Shown: positions 8,729-16,680, counted from the first letter of the stretch. The stretch is 46,174 bases of DNA from CAMCHP01 sp036835325 (GCA_036835325.1 DAITMF010000028.1:1-46174), one strand, 5' to 3'. Program-made: numbers and translations. Notes: a model not told the origin generated them from the sequence alone.

Positions 8729-8910
8729 GGCATTGCCCCTGGGAAAACAGGCAAGCAAGGTCTACCTACCTTAAAAGTCTATGGTAGATAAGCCACCTCA
8801 GCGTGGTACTTAATTGCTACCTTTACCGCTCTGCGGAAACTGTGCGGGGGAGCATGTTAACTTCCGGGTTCCTCATGCTGTCATGTGATCGCATATTTTG
8901 ACCTATTGAT
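8729..8910. other. Intergenic segment with two inverted repeats, no gene seen
   Basis: Together with the hairpin before it, this is the longest gap in the window (213 bases from 8698). It contains the inverted pair TCTACC (8761-8766) / GGTAGA (8783-8788), and the pair AGCATG (8851-8856) / CATGCT (8874-8879) with AAC and GTT nested inside. A TAnnTTG-like element (TATTTTG, 8894-8900) lies close to the next start. No open frame with family resemblance, tRNA or known RNA motif was recognised. Confidence 0.4.
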
Positions 8911-10254
8911 ATGTATGGAATAATCGTGAAGGTAGCACTCAAGTACTACCTCCTTCCCTTTAGCGCTCAAGGTAGTCATGAAAAACTTGCTTGGGAATGC
9001 TTACTAAAGAACACGACTTACAGACTTGATAAAGCTGCCGATCAACAACCAAGCATCGGATTACGCGTTCTGTACAGAACCTTGAGGCGAATTAGATCAG
9101 GTACTCCTGCTGAACTTGAATTGGCGGGTATAAAGACCCACGTGATCTACGATGCCAACCACAATCACGCCGAACAAAAAAAAGAATACGTTTCTGCACA
9201 CAGGGGTCTTTCACCGGGCACATACCTCAGCAAAGAGAACATCGTAACCCTCATAAATAAACCCCTTGCGATTGTATTAATTATTCTTGTAAGCTTGCCC
9301 TTAGTGCTTCTGTGTTTCTTGCGTAAGCGCCACCGCACGAATCGAGCATTGCACATCTCACACTTGGCTGAAGCAAGCGCGTTGGTGCACTTCCTCCAGA
9401 AACAACCAAACTCCATTCTCTATGACTTTGCCCCGTACCACATTGACAGCAATTGGCTGTACACCTTGGCTTCAAAGTTCACACAGGAATATGTCAAATT
9501 ACCGTCTCCTGGCCCATTAACTACACACCACAACAAGCTACTGAGCGAAGTACTGATCGTCACTTCGGCTTATCAAGAGTATGAAATTGACCACCTAGCC
9601 AATGTTCGCTGTAATCGCGTAGAGAAATGGCTCGTTGAACGGGCATTGGGGTACATTGACTTGTACGCATCGGGCAACTACCAAGCCCCTCCTAGCTGCT
9701 CTTTAGGCTACTATTCGCATGCTTCATGGCTCAGGGCTCGCGAAAAGCACCGCGAAATAGGGTTTGACATTCAAACCTCAGAAGAAACTTTGCTGCGCGC
9801 ACTTTCTGAGTTTCTGGCCACCCACCACGATTATAAGCTCACAGTGTTTCTTCATCCACGTGAAAGAAAACCGGAAGTGATCAATGATACACTAAGCTAT
9901 TATCGGCAGTTTATAGCCGCTGATTCATTTGAAGTATCAGATGCATCACTGCCATCCGCAAAGGCCTTCAACGCTGTTGACGTGTCTGTGTCAGCTCTGA
10001 GCACCATTCTCTTTGAACGATTGTTCTGCGGGTTCAAAACGCTCATTTGGAACTTTGGCATGACCGACTTCCCATTGCGCGGTTCAACTCTAGAAACCAT
10101 TTCTGTGAACACTACCGCTGAATTAACCAAGCTGATAGAGCAGTCTGCACGCTCAAGTCAATCGGAATTCTTCAAAGTTCATGGTTTGGAGGCGTACCGA
10201 TTCAATGTTTACCCCTACTTCTCTGACCCTGACTTGTACAAACTCAAGGGCTAA
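8911..10254 (+). CDS. Putative membrane-anchored glycan transferase-like protein
   Basis: A 447-residue protein that I cannot place firmly. One strongly hydrophobic segment (about residues 118-137) followed by RKRHR looks like a single membrane anchor in the middle of the protein. The C-terminal part resembles capsule-type GT-B transferases: TVFLHPRERKP (311-321) corresponds to the KLHP-type motif, and VDVSVSALSTILFERLFCG (about 356-374) to the donor-site stretch also seen in the 5535-6905 product. The two proteins may be distant relatives with separate linkages to make. It is flanked upstream by a 213-base gap and ends five bases before the convergent KdsC-like gene. The specific reaction is unknown; a sialyltransferase-like role is possible given the neighbouring NeuB genes. 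Confidence 0.65.
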   Translation: MYGIIVKVALKYYLLPFSAQGSHEKLAWECLLKNTTYRLDKAADQQPSIGLRVLYRTLRRIRSGTPAELELAGIKTHVIYDANHNHAEQKKEYVSAHRGLSPGTYLSKENIVTLINKPLAIVLIILVSLPLVLLCFLRKRHRTNRALHISHLAEASALVHFLQKQPNSILYDFAPYHIDSNWLYTLASKFTQEYVKLPSPGPLTTHHNKLLSEVLIVTSAYQEYEIDHLANVRCNRVEKWLVERALGYIDLYASGNYQAPPSCSLGYYSHASWLRAREKHREIGFDIQTSEETLLRALSEFLATHHDYKLTVFLHPRERKPEVINDTLSYYRQFIAADSFEVSDASLPSAKAFNAVDVSVSALSTILFERLFCGFKTLIWNFGMTDFPLRGSTLETISVNTTAELTKLIEQSARSSQSEFFKVHGLEAYRFNVYPYFSDPDLYKLKG

Positions 10255-10259
10255 GTACC

Positions 10260-10775
10260 TTAAGCGTGGCGTTTCAGAAAAAGTGACATCGCATGATCGA
10301 AGACATCTAGCGAGGTAAGCAAATTCTCCACGGCCTCCCGAAACGCCCCTTCTCCACCGTGCTTTTCAGTTACATAATGCACCTCACGTTTAATGTATTC
10401 TGGAGCTTGGCGAGGGCATGCTGCATACCCCACATTTCGAAGCAAAACCAAATCGTTCAAATCGTCACCGATGTGCGCGCATTCAGAGAGTTCAACACCA
10501 AATCTTGCACATACCATTGAGGCGCATTCGAGTTTATTCAACACACCTTGATGCACTTCGGTAATCCCCAATTTTGTTGCTCTATCAGCGACCATTCGAG
10601 TAGACTCACCTGTGATTATGACAGTTTCAATACCGAGCAAGCGTAAGAAGCTCACTCCCGCGCTGTCTGACGTATTGAATTTTTTCATCTCCTCGCCTGA
10701 CGAGGAATAGTACATCCCGCCATCTGTCCAAACGCCGTCTATATCTGTAAAAAACAGCTTTGGTAGTGCATTCAT
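10260..10775 (-). CDS. KdsC-like HAD-superfamily phosphatase
   Basis: A 171-residue enzyme of the KdsC type (3-deoxy-octulosonate 8-phosphate phosphatase; HAD subclass without a large cap). Visible residues are the nucleophile/acid pair Asp11 and Asp13 in FTDIDGVWTDGG, the motif II threonine in VIITGES, the motif III lysine (LNKLE, about 81) and the metal-binding GDDLNDL (103-109). In nonulosonate clusters such phosphatases remove the 9-phosphate of a sugar made by a NeuB-type enzyme or act on a phosphorylated precursor; in LPS pathways they make free KDO. Linkage to NeuB and cytidylyltransferase genes in the same minus-strand operon favours the nonulosonate role. It overlaps the upstream methyltransferase gene by four bases (ATGA). 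Start and length are normal for the family. Confidence 0.88.
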   Translation of the reverse strand: MNALPKLFFTDIDGVWTDGGMYYSSSGEEMKKFNTSDSAGVSFLRLLGIETVIITGESTRMVADRATKLGITEVHQGVLNKLECASMVCARFGVELSECAHIGDDLNDLVLLRNVGYAACPRQAPEYIKREVHYVTEKHGGEGAFREAVENLLTSLDVFDHAMSLFLKRHA

Positions 10776-11527
10776 TCCACAACGAAGTAACTTTGCATAC
10801 CACTGAACGGGTTGCGCTCAATTCTCACGTTTGAGGTGCCAAAAACTTCTCTAAGTGCCACTGTTTCTCCTGGGAAACCAGGGTCGTTCAACTCATCAAA
10901 CCCGATGACGCTTCCTTTTGTCAGAAATGGTTTAATCAGTTCGAGGCACACTTTGGTGGGCTCATAAATATCAAAATCGAACCAAGCGAACGCAATGATC
11001 GTTTGCGGGTTAGCCGATAAGTACTCAGCCAGGGTTTCGGTAGAGTCACCTTTGACCAGAAAGTTCTTTTTGATGTGGGCCAACGGACATTCGGCTTCGT
11101 GGAAACCGAGCAATCGGTCGAGATAGCTCTCATAATTCTCCGAAACAGAAAGCGCTCCTTTCACAATCGAAGCATGATTCCCGTCTTCTTTTGAAATGCT
11201 GGGAAACCCTTCAAATGTATCAAAACCAATAAGTTTACGATTGTGATTGTAGGGCTCATAGATGCCACGAAGATTGTTCAACGTTACCATATTCTGGCCC
11301 CACCGAACTCCGAACTCCATTAGTACACCATGAACCTTAACGATGTGGTTTGCATAGATGTGATTAAAAAAGAGCTGTTTGGTCAGTTCCTGCCTCTTTT
11401 CAAAAATCCCTGCATTTGCAATGACTTCATTGTTGGGGATGGGGCAGTCTCTGAACAATTGAGCCGCTTGGGTTCGGCCTGATATTTCGTTCGCAGACGC
11501 TAAGGTTTTCAAAACAATATCACTCAT
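10772..11527 (-). CDS. TylF/MycF-like SAM-dependent methyltransferase
   Basis: A 251-residue protein with a class I methyltransferase core resembling the TylF/macrocin O-methyltransferase group: SAM motif I as MEFGVRWGQN (70-79), then IGFDTFEGFPS (100-110), and AWFDFDIYEPT in the second half, which carries acidic residues of the kind that hold the divalent metal in this family. The last segment GSVIGFDELN is also typical. It sits between a NeuB-family gene and a KdsC-like phosphatase, with 4-base overlaps on both sides, so the substrate is probably the nonulosonic acid or a sugar of the same glycan (O-methylation). That assignment is inferred from operon position. It is unrelated in sequence to the other methyltransferase at 456-1409. 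Confidence 0.8.
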   Translation of the reverse strand: MSDIVLKTLASANEISGRTQAAQLFRDCPIPNNEVIANAGIFEKRQELTKQLFFNHIYANHIVKVHGVLMEFGVRWGQNMVTLNNLRGIYEPYNHNRKLIGFDTFEGFPSISKEDGNHASIVKGALSVSENYESYLDRLLGFHEAECPLAHIKKNFLVKGDSTETLAEYLSANPQTIIAFAWFDFDIYEPTKVCLELIKPFLTKGSVIGFDELNDPGFPGETVALREVFGTSNVRIERNPFSGMQSYFVVE

Positions 11528-12567
11528 TGCGCAAGATGATGGGGGTAGATAATTTCATTGGCAGCAATTGACTCTCGAACCGCTTTGCCTATCACACTAG
11601 ATCGATCAGCCCATTTGACACCATCGCCAGGAGAGAGAAGTTGCAAATCAGACTCTTGAATCACATGACCCGCTGGCAAGAACGCTTTTGAAGCGATTGA
11701 CCGTTCCAATTTTGTTCGAGCTGCATTGACGTCTTCGCAGATGAAAATGTCTTCAACCCCCAATGATTCATTCAGGATTCTGATATCACGTACCATCCGA
11801 TACACACCGTCAGGCCCCAATGAACCGGCTTGATCTGTACCTTTCATTCTCCTGTCGATGGTGATGTGCTTCTCGATTATTTCAGCCCCCATGGCAACAG
11901 CTGCCAAAGGAGTTGAGATACCAACTGTATGGTCTGAATAGCCGATTGTATAGTCAGGATAATTCTCCTTTAAAAACTTGATGGTGAGAAGGTTTACATT
12001 CTTTGGCTGAGTAGGGTATTCTGATACACAATGAAGAATCGACACCTTGTCATGGTGCTTCGTAATGGTATCAAGCGCCATATCAAGCTCACGCTTTCCT
12101 GCCATGCCTGTTGATACAATAATCGGCACTTGCGTTTCGGCAAGCGCGTTGAGAAGCGGTAGGTTCGTTAGGTCTCTGCTTGCTACTTTTAAACGATCTG
12201 GAGTGAAGTAGCGAAAAATAGACAAGCAACCAATGGCGCAGAGCGTCTCGACAAACTCAAGTCGGTTTGATTTGGCATGCTGATAAACCTCATAATGTTC
12301 TTCATCATTCAACTCTAAGAACTCCCTATGCGCTCCGTAAGTGTCACCAAAGCTATGCGGACTGTTGTAGGGTTTGCTCATTTGCGATGCAGACAGTTCA
12401 GTTTGCAAATCGCGTTTGGTCAACTTAACCGCGTTCATGCCCGGGTAGGTAACGCCCCATTCAGGTAAAGTTATATCCCGAGCGACCAAGTCGATTATCA
12501 ATTTGGCAATGTCAACGGAACCGTTGTGATTCTGCCCGATCTCGCCAATCAAGTAGGTTGATTTCAT
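11524..12567 (-). CDS. N-acetylneuraminate synthase family protein (NeuB-type, copy 2, divergent)
   Basis: A 347-residue NeuB-family synthase with the catalytic set in place: Glu9 (GEIGQNHNG), Lys48 (AVKLTKRD), Lys127 (LKVASRDLTN), HCVSEYPT (179-186), His213 (GYSDHT), His234 (EKHITID) and an SAF domain from about 285 beginning LERSIASKAFLPAG. It differs clearly from copy 1: after the lysine strand it has KRDLQTEL and a segment with SFGDTYGAHREFLEL (about 72-86) in place of the FQTYKAE-type stretch, marking another NeuB subfamily. The two synthases may therefore make different sugars. It is coupled by 4-base overlaps to the cytidylyltransferase upstream and the methyltransferase downstream, giving a compact synthesis-activation-modification unit. 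Confidence 0.92.
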   Translation of the reverse strand: MKSTYLIGEIGQNHNGSVDIAKLIIDLVARDITLPEWGVTYPGMNAVKLTKRDLQTELSASQMSKPYNSPHSFGDTYGAHREFLELNDEEHYEVYQHAKSNRLEFVETLCAIGCLSIFRYFTPDRLKVASRDLTNLPLLNALAETQVPIIVSTGMAGKRELDMALDTITKHHDKVSILHCVSEYPTQPKNVNLLTIKFLKENYPDYTIGYSDHTVGISTPLAAVAMGAEIIEKHITIDRRMKGTDQAGSLGPDGVYRMVRDIRILNESLGVEDIFICEDVNAARTKLERSIASKAFLPAGHVIQESDLQLLSPGDGVKWADRSSVIGKAVRESIAANEIIYPHHLAQ

Positions 12568-13340
12568 TTCACGTTCTTCTGAATGGTTTCGAGCATTAAC
12601 GCTCTGGCGGTTGGATGCGCATTGACCGCAGCAATCACCTCTGCTATCTTTGGGTCTGAGTAAGCCTCTTCGCGAGTAGCCAGCTTCAATGATTGGGCCA
12701 GCTCACGCATCAGTTCAAAGTCAGTCTCGGTATCAACGGTCAAGCGCAAGCCTTTATCTTGTGCCAAAGGCTCAGGCATCACAATGTACCTCAGTGCATA
12801 CTTCTCCGGTTGGGAGTATATACCATTCGTAACGTGCTCTTTGAAGAATGCATCATTGGTTGAATGGAAAAAGTCACTTAAGGCACTGGAACGAATCAAC
12901 TCAGCGTACATGCCGACATGCCCTCGCATAACCGGTAGTTCATCGGCGTAGCAGAAGGTTAAGTAATCGTCTTGCCAATCATTCTGAGCAGCCAATCGAA
13001 TGAGCGCTTCGATTCCATCCAATCGAATGAACGGATTGTCAGCGCAAATACGCACAACATGCGACAGACCATAGCGCTCAGAGGCGAGAACGAATCGGCT
13101 AAGCACATCATTCTCATCGCCACGAACAACCTCTACGCCTTTGGCAGTGGCCATATCTGCAAGCGGGTCATCAGACACTGCGGTCGATGTAGCCAAAATC
13201 ACCTGCTGAGCATCGAATGCCGTCAACAAACGGTCGATGATAAGTTCAGGAATTGTTCGCCCACTGAGAAAAGACCTCAACATCTTTTCTGGCAAACGTG
13301 TGGAGCCTACTCTAGCTTGGATTACAATCGCCAACTTCAT
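12564..13340 (-). CDS. SpsF/NeuA-type cytidylyltransferase
   Basis: A 258-residue nucleotidyltransferase beginning MKLAIVIQARVGSTRLPEKM, the CTP-binding signature of the CTP_transf_3/SpsF group that includes CMP-acylneuraminate and CMP-KDO synthetases. Other marks are IRICADNPFIRLDGIEALI-like metal and nucleotide contacts (ADNPF) and HVTNGIY. The expected reaction is activation of a nonulosonic acid to its CMP form. No other NeuA-like gene is present in the window, so it may serve one or both NeuB products. The frame is open to ATG 13400, but ATG 13340 gives the canonical N-terminus. A perfect -7 element ends only five bases upstream of it. It overlaps the NeuB gene by four bases. Confidence 0.88.
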   Translation of the reverse strand: MKLAIVIQARVGSTRLPEKMLRSFLSGRTIPELIIDRLLTAFDAQQVILATSTAVSDDPLADMATAKGVEVVRGDENDVLSRFVLASERYGLSHVVRICADNPFIRLDGIEALIRLAAQNDWQDDYLTFCYADELPVMRGHVGMYAELIRSSALSDFFHSTNDAFFKEHVTNGIYSQPEKYALRYIVMPEPLAQDKGLRLTVDTETDFELMRELAQSLKLATREEAYSDPKIAEVIAAVNAHPTARALMLETIQKNVK

Positions 13341-13345
13341 CTCTT

Positions 13346-13353
13346 CAAAGATA
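13346..13353 (-). promoter_or_regulatory. -7 promoter element close to the cytidylyltransferase start
   Basis: Read on the minus strand the bases are TATCTTTG, a perfect TAnnTTTG. It lies five bases before ATG 13340, so a transcript starting here would be nearly leaderless. No clear -33 TTG is seen at the expected distance. Confidence 0.45.
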
Positions 13354-13443
13354 AGATTTCCTGATGCATTGAGCCGATGGGCCGCAAAATAATGAGCCAT
13401 TTAAGCTGCGATTGGAATGACGTTGGCCACCCCAGAAAACAGC

Positions 13444-14097
13444 TCACTTTTCGGCCGTTCCTATGATCCATCGTAAGAGATTGAAGGTTTCGGCATACTT
13501 GCCTCCTACCTGAACGCCGCGTGTTAGCGCCAATCCCTTGATGTACTCAACATTGGCATACTTTCGGCCAATTTGTGACCGGTAGCATTTGAGCGACTCC
13601 AATTTGGCCAATACGTGCCGTTCTTCAAGGTGGATGAAACAAGTTGTTTCGAAGCTGTAATTGTTCCACGGGAGCTCATAGCCCAATATCGAGGTGAACT
13701 TGAACGCGCGCAACGCTTCTTGCGTCACGGTTTGGTGGTCTTGGTGCACATCGTACTTCGAAGGTGTAAACACCAAATCGGGCTGAACTTCTCGGTTGAT
13801 GCGCACCATATCTTCAAGAATCTCCTGCCTGAAGTAGTTGAGTTTACGCACCGGATAGCGCAGAATAATGAGATTCTCTTCAGGGATTCCCAAAATTTTG
13901 GTCGCCTTTTTCACTTCAACCTCCAAAATATTCTTCGGAAGGTGGTCAGGCACGCTTTCTTCAGCACAGGAAAACGCCACGTACCAAACCTCAGCGCCCT
14001 CTTCCAGGAACTTTGCTATGGAGGCTCCACAGCCAAATTCACCATCGTCTGTGTGTGGTGCAAGCACCAAGATTCTACGTTTCTGAAAATCAGCCAT
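13444..14097 (-). CDS. PIG-L family deacetylase (LmbE-like)
   Basis: A 217-residue zinc-dependent N-deacetylase of the PIG-L/LmbE family, which removes acetyl groups from N-acetylated amino sugars. The metal-binding motif is APHTDDGEFGCG (13-24, with His15, Asp17 and Asp18), and the second ligand region is DVHQDHQ (116-122). Length and the VFTPSKYDVHQDH arrangement are typical. It probably de-N-acetylates a sugar precursor or lipid-linked sugar of this locus, possibly preparing an amino group for another acyl decoration. It abuts the GT4 gene upstream with a 1-base overlap; 103 bases separate it from the cytidylyltransferase gene downstream, where a separate promoter element is found. Confidence 0.9.
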   Translation of the reverse strand: MADFQKRRILVLAPHTDDGEFGCGASIAKFLEEGAEVWYVAFSCAEESVPDHLPKNILEVEVKKATKILGIPEENLIILRYPVRKLNYFRQEILEDMVRINREVQPDLVFTPSKYDVHQDHQTVTQEALRAFKFTSILGYELPWNNYSFETTCFIHLEERHVLAKLESLKCYRSQIGRKYANVEYIKGLALTRGVQVGGKYAETFNLLRWIIGTAEK

Positions 14098-15332
14098 TAT
14101 TCAATTGCTTTGGCTAAGGTCGAAGCCAGCGTTTTGTAATCAGGAAACACCGTCACCGCTCCGTTAGGTCGGTTAAGGCGGTCAAAGATACCGTCAATGT
14201 GGGCAAAACAAAATTCATCAGGCGTGAAATGCTTCCCGATTGCATTTTGCTCGAGAAACTCAGCCAGCTCACCGCGCTCACTCACATTGATGATCGGTGT
14301 TCCACATGCCAAAATCTCGTACACCTTGCTCGAAATCTTCGTTGGAACACCTGCCAAAAAAATGAAGGCCTTTGCCCCAGACACGCGTGTATAGAACGCT
14401 TTGGGTGACACCTGTTTGTGCCGCTTGAAATACGGGTGCCAGCGTTCATCAACTAAAGCAAGGTAGTGGTCAAGTTTGTGCGGATTGCTTAAATAAAGAT
14501 CAAGGGTGACCGTTTTCGGATGGATGGCCGCAAAACTGCGGTTGAGTGCTTCGAAAACGGGCTCAAGGCCATCGTACAATGTTCCGCCGTAAATGTAATG
14601 ATCGCCTTTCGGAAGGCGTTCGGCAAGTGACGGAAGGTCATCATGATCAAACGCATGCGGAGTGACCTCCATCTTCGATGCGGCCTCAGGGTACAACCGC
14701 CGGAGTTGTTCAAAATGAAACTCCGATGGGGTTAGTATTCGGTCAGCGTAGGTCACAACATGTTTCTCCTTTCTAGCCTCTTCAACTTTCCGCGATGCCG
14801 ATATAATGCCCATGCCGTAGCGGGCATCCCACGTCCACCCATCCCTAAAATCAACCCATAACTTAAAGTCGTTGCGCGTTTGACGCAGCTGCGCTGTGTA
14901 ATACACCAAATTAAACGAGGGGCCAGAAACCACCACAGTGGCTATGCTATGCGCATCAACCAATTCAGAGAGCCTTGCCGTAAAGTCTTTCTCAATGAAC
15001 ACTGCCCGATCGTACGGATTGCCCTTGGTTCTCCGCATAACCCTTGACAATGCTGCTTTGTACCGAAACCGATTAACGAGTGAGAGCTTCGTTTTGCGCA
15101 GCACATCCGGATAGCCGTCAACGTAAGTATAGATTCGGTCTTTGGGCAATTGAATAACGTCGACCGACCAGAGTGACTGTTCTTCGCCGCTGTAAGCACG
15201 GGTCAAAACGTAGACTTCCACCCCCAATTCATGGAGGTACTTCGCGAATTTGGCCCACCTCCTACCTCCTATACCCGGCATGGGCGGGAAGGTCTCAGCT
15301 ACAATCAGCAACTTTTTTGATGGGGTGGTCAC
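14097..15332 (-). CDS. Glycosyltransferase, GT4-like
   Basis: A probable 411-residue GT-B glycosyltransferase. The N-terminus LLIVAETFPPMPGIGGRRWAKFAKYL is the acceptor-side start seen in many GT4 enzymes; DFRDGWTWD and AYADRILTPSEF-like stretches follow, and TKISSKVYEILACGTPIIN near the C-terminus is the donor-binding segment. There is no ATG at the beginning: the frame is open to TTG 15395, with GTG 15332 and TTG 15311 as internal choices. GTG 15332 is preferred because it puts the start directly before the first beta strand and 22 bases downstream of a -7-like element. It is the first gene of the minus-strand block and diverges from another GT4 gene that also starts with GTG. Its sugar specificity is unknown. 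Confidence 0.85.
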   Translation of the reverse strand: MTTPSKKLLIVAETFPPMPGIGGRRWAKFAKYLHELGVEVYVLTRAYSGEEQSLWSVDVIQLPKDRIYTYVDGYPDVLRKTKLSLVNRFRYKAALSRVMRRTKGNPYDRAVFIEKDFTARLSELVDAHSIATVVVSGPSFNLVYYTAQLRQTRNDFKLWVDFRDGWTWDARYGMGIISASRKVEEARKEKHVVTYADRILTPSEFHFEQLRRLYPEAASKMEVTPHAFDHDDLPSLAERLPKGDHYIYGGTLYDGLEPVFEALNRSFAAIHPKTVTLDLYLSNPHKLDHYLALVDERWHPYFKRHKQVSPKAFYTRVSGAKAFIFLAGVPTKISSKVYEILACGTPIINVSERGELAEFLEQNAIGKHFTPDEFCFAHIDGIFDRLNRPNGAVTVFPDYKTLASTLAKAIE

Positions 15333-15354
15333 AGGAGCAATGTCTTGAATGCTC

Positions 15355-15362
15355 CAAAGGTC
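15355..15362 (-). promoter_or_regulatory. -7-like promoter element for the minus-strand glycan block
   Basis: On the minus strand this reads GACCTTTG, one mismatch from TAnnTTTG, 22 bases before the proposed GTG start at 15332. It lies in an 85-base divergent spacer between two GT4 genes. No good -33 partner is seen. Confidence 0.35.
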
Positions 15363-15417
15363 GAAAAATCTTTCAGAACCCTCTACCTTGCGCAAGGTTT
15401 GATGGAAGCCCTAAGCC

Positions 15418-16605
15418 GTGAAAATCATTTACTTCTCGCCACATCCGAATCTGTATTTGAGCATCCCTAGCGGGCCCGGTGTTCATATGCGCGAAATGAT
15501 GCATGCCATGACCGAACTCGGACATACCATAGTGCCCCTAATCATGGGCGGCTTGGAACAACCGACGGGTTTGGAAGACGAGGCCATCTCATCCATCCAT
15601 CCAAGAAAAAAAAAGCTCCGCAACCAATTAAAGCGACTCGTACCGGCCAAACTTTGGCAAACGGCCAAAGACGTCAATTTGCTGCGGTTTGATCGGTATG
15701 CTCAGCGCCAACTTGAAGCGGTGGTTAAGCGTGAACAGCCCGACCTCATTTATGAACGCGGCTTCTATTTGTCAACTGCCGGAGTTCACGTTGCTGACAA
15801 ATTTGGAGTTCAGCACATTCTCGAGTTGAACGCTCCATACCCGGAAGAACGTGCATCGATGGAAGGCCCAAGTTTTCTTGACTTTTTGGGCAAGATGCAC
15901 GAGAAAACCCAACTGCGCATGACGCACCGGGTGGTGGTCGTATCAACTGCGCTCCGCGACTATGTGGAAACACGTGTTGTAGGCACTGCCCATAAAACCG
16001 TTGTTACGCCCAACGCCATACGAAGTGATTTCGCACCTCCGGCAGATGTGGCCGTCGATGCACAGCGAAAAAAGCTCAACCTTGAAGGAAAACAGGTGAT
16101 CGGTTTTATTGGGTCAATCTTCCCCTACCACGGTGTTGATAGGCTTATCGAAGCATTTGGCAGGCTTTGCAACGACCATGCGAACCTCGCTTTGCTCATT
16201 GTTGGTGACGGTGCTGTGTTGCCCGAGCTAAAGAAGCAGGCCGAAGTCTTGGAATGCGCTGCCGACATCGTATTCACCGGACGCGTTCCGCACCACGACG
16301 CTGCCATGTACGTCTCTCTCATGCACATTTGCGTGATGCCGCATTCAAATTGGTACGGTTCGCCGGTAAAAGTTTTCGAATACGGCGCTTTGGGCAAAAC
16401 CATTGTAGCGCCTGACCTGTCGCCAATTCGCGACGTAATTACTTCAGGCCTACATGGAGTCATCGTTGAGAACAATGACCTGTATCGATCTCTTCATCAG
16501 TGCATTGAATCACCTGAGCTCACTGCCAGTATGGCCCGGGCCTTCAACGAGAAAGTCTACAAAGAGCACACTTGGATACGGATGGCCGAACGCGCACTGC
16601 GTTGA
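15418..16605 (+). CDS. Glycosyltransferase family 4 protein
   Basis: A 395-residue GT-B enzyme starting with GTG. The N-terminus IIYFSPHPNLYLSIPSGPGVHMREM contains the acceptor-side glycine-rich loop, GFIGSIFPYHGVDRLIEAF (about 225-243) opens the donor domain, and GSPVKVFEYGALGKTIVAPD is the nucleotide-sugar contact with the family's E-containing helix. It is cytoplasmic and presumably peripheral on the inner membrane. It is the first gene of the second plus-strand run, diverging from the minus-strand GT4. A 75-base spacer with a promoter separates it from the next GT4, so its transcription unit may be short. Donor and acceptor sugars cannot be read from the sequence. Confidence 0.9.
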   Translation: MKIIYFSPHPNLYLSIPSGPGVHMREMMHAMTELGHTIVPLIMGGLEQPTGLEDEAISSIHPRKKKLRNQLKRLVPAKLWQTAKDVNLLRFDRYAQRQLEAVVKREQPDLIYERGFYLSTAGVHVADKFGVQHILELNAPYPEERASMEGPSFLDFLGKMHEKTQLRMTHRVVVVSTALRDYVETRVVGTAHKTVVTPNAIRSDFAPPADVAVDAQRKKLNLEGKQVIGFIGSIFPYHGVDRLIEAFGRLCNDHANLALLIVGDGAVLPELKKQAEVLECAADIVFTGRVPHHDAAMYVSLMHICVMPHSNWYGSPVKVFEYGALGKTIVAPDLSPIRDVITSGLHGVIVENNDLYRSLHQCIESPELTASMARAFNEKVYKEHTWIRMAERALR

Positions 16606-16630
16606 TTTGTCGTCAAATGCCTTTAGCCGG

Positions 16631-16660
16631 TTGTTTCGGTATTCGAAATTGCGACCTTTG
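16631..16660 (+). promoter_or_regulatory. Bacteroidota-type promoter ahead of the second GT4
   Basis: TTG at 16631-16633, a 19-base spacer, then GACCTTTG at 16653-16660 (one mismatch from TAnnTTTG). The gene starts at ATG 16681, 20 bases further. This is probably the main promoter for the run of genes from 16681 onward. Confidence 0.5.
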
Positions 16661-16680
16661 CACCTGAGGACGTAAACCTA

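Noticed and set aside
13341..13400. A 20-residue N-terminal extension of the cytidylyltransferase
   Set aside because: The family begins at MKLAIVIQAR; a perfect -7 element lies inside the extension. Start 13340 preferred, though 13400 is not excluded.
13615..14139. A 174-codon plus-strand frame opposite the PIG-L gene
   Set aside because: Antisense to a gene with complete zinc motifs; no recognisable protein pattern.
15333..15395. A TTG-initiated extension of the minus-strand GT4
   Set aside because: The extra 21 residues precede the first conserved strand and contain the -7-like element; GTG 15332 is the better start.
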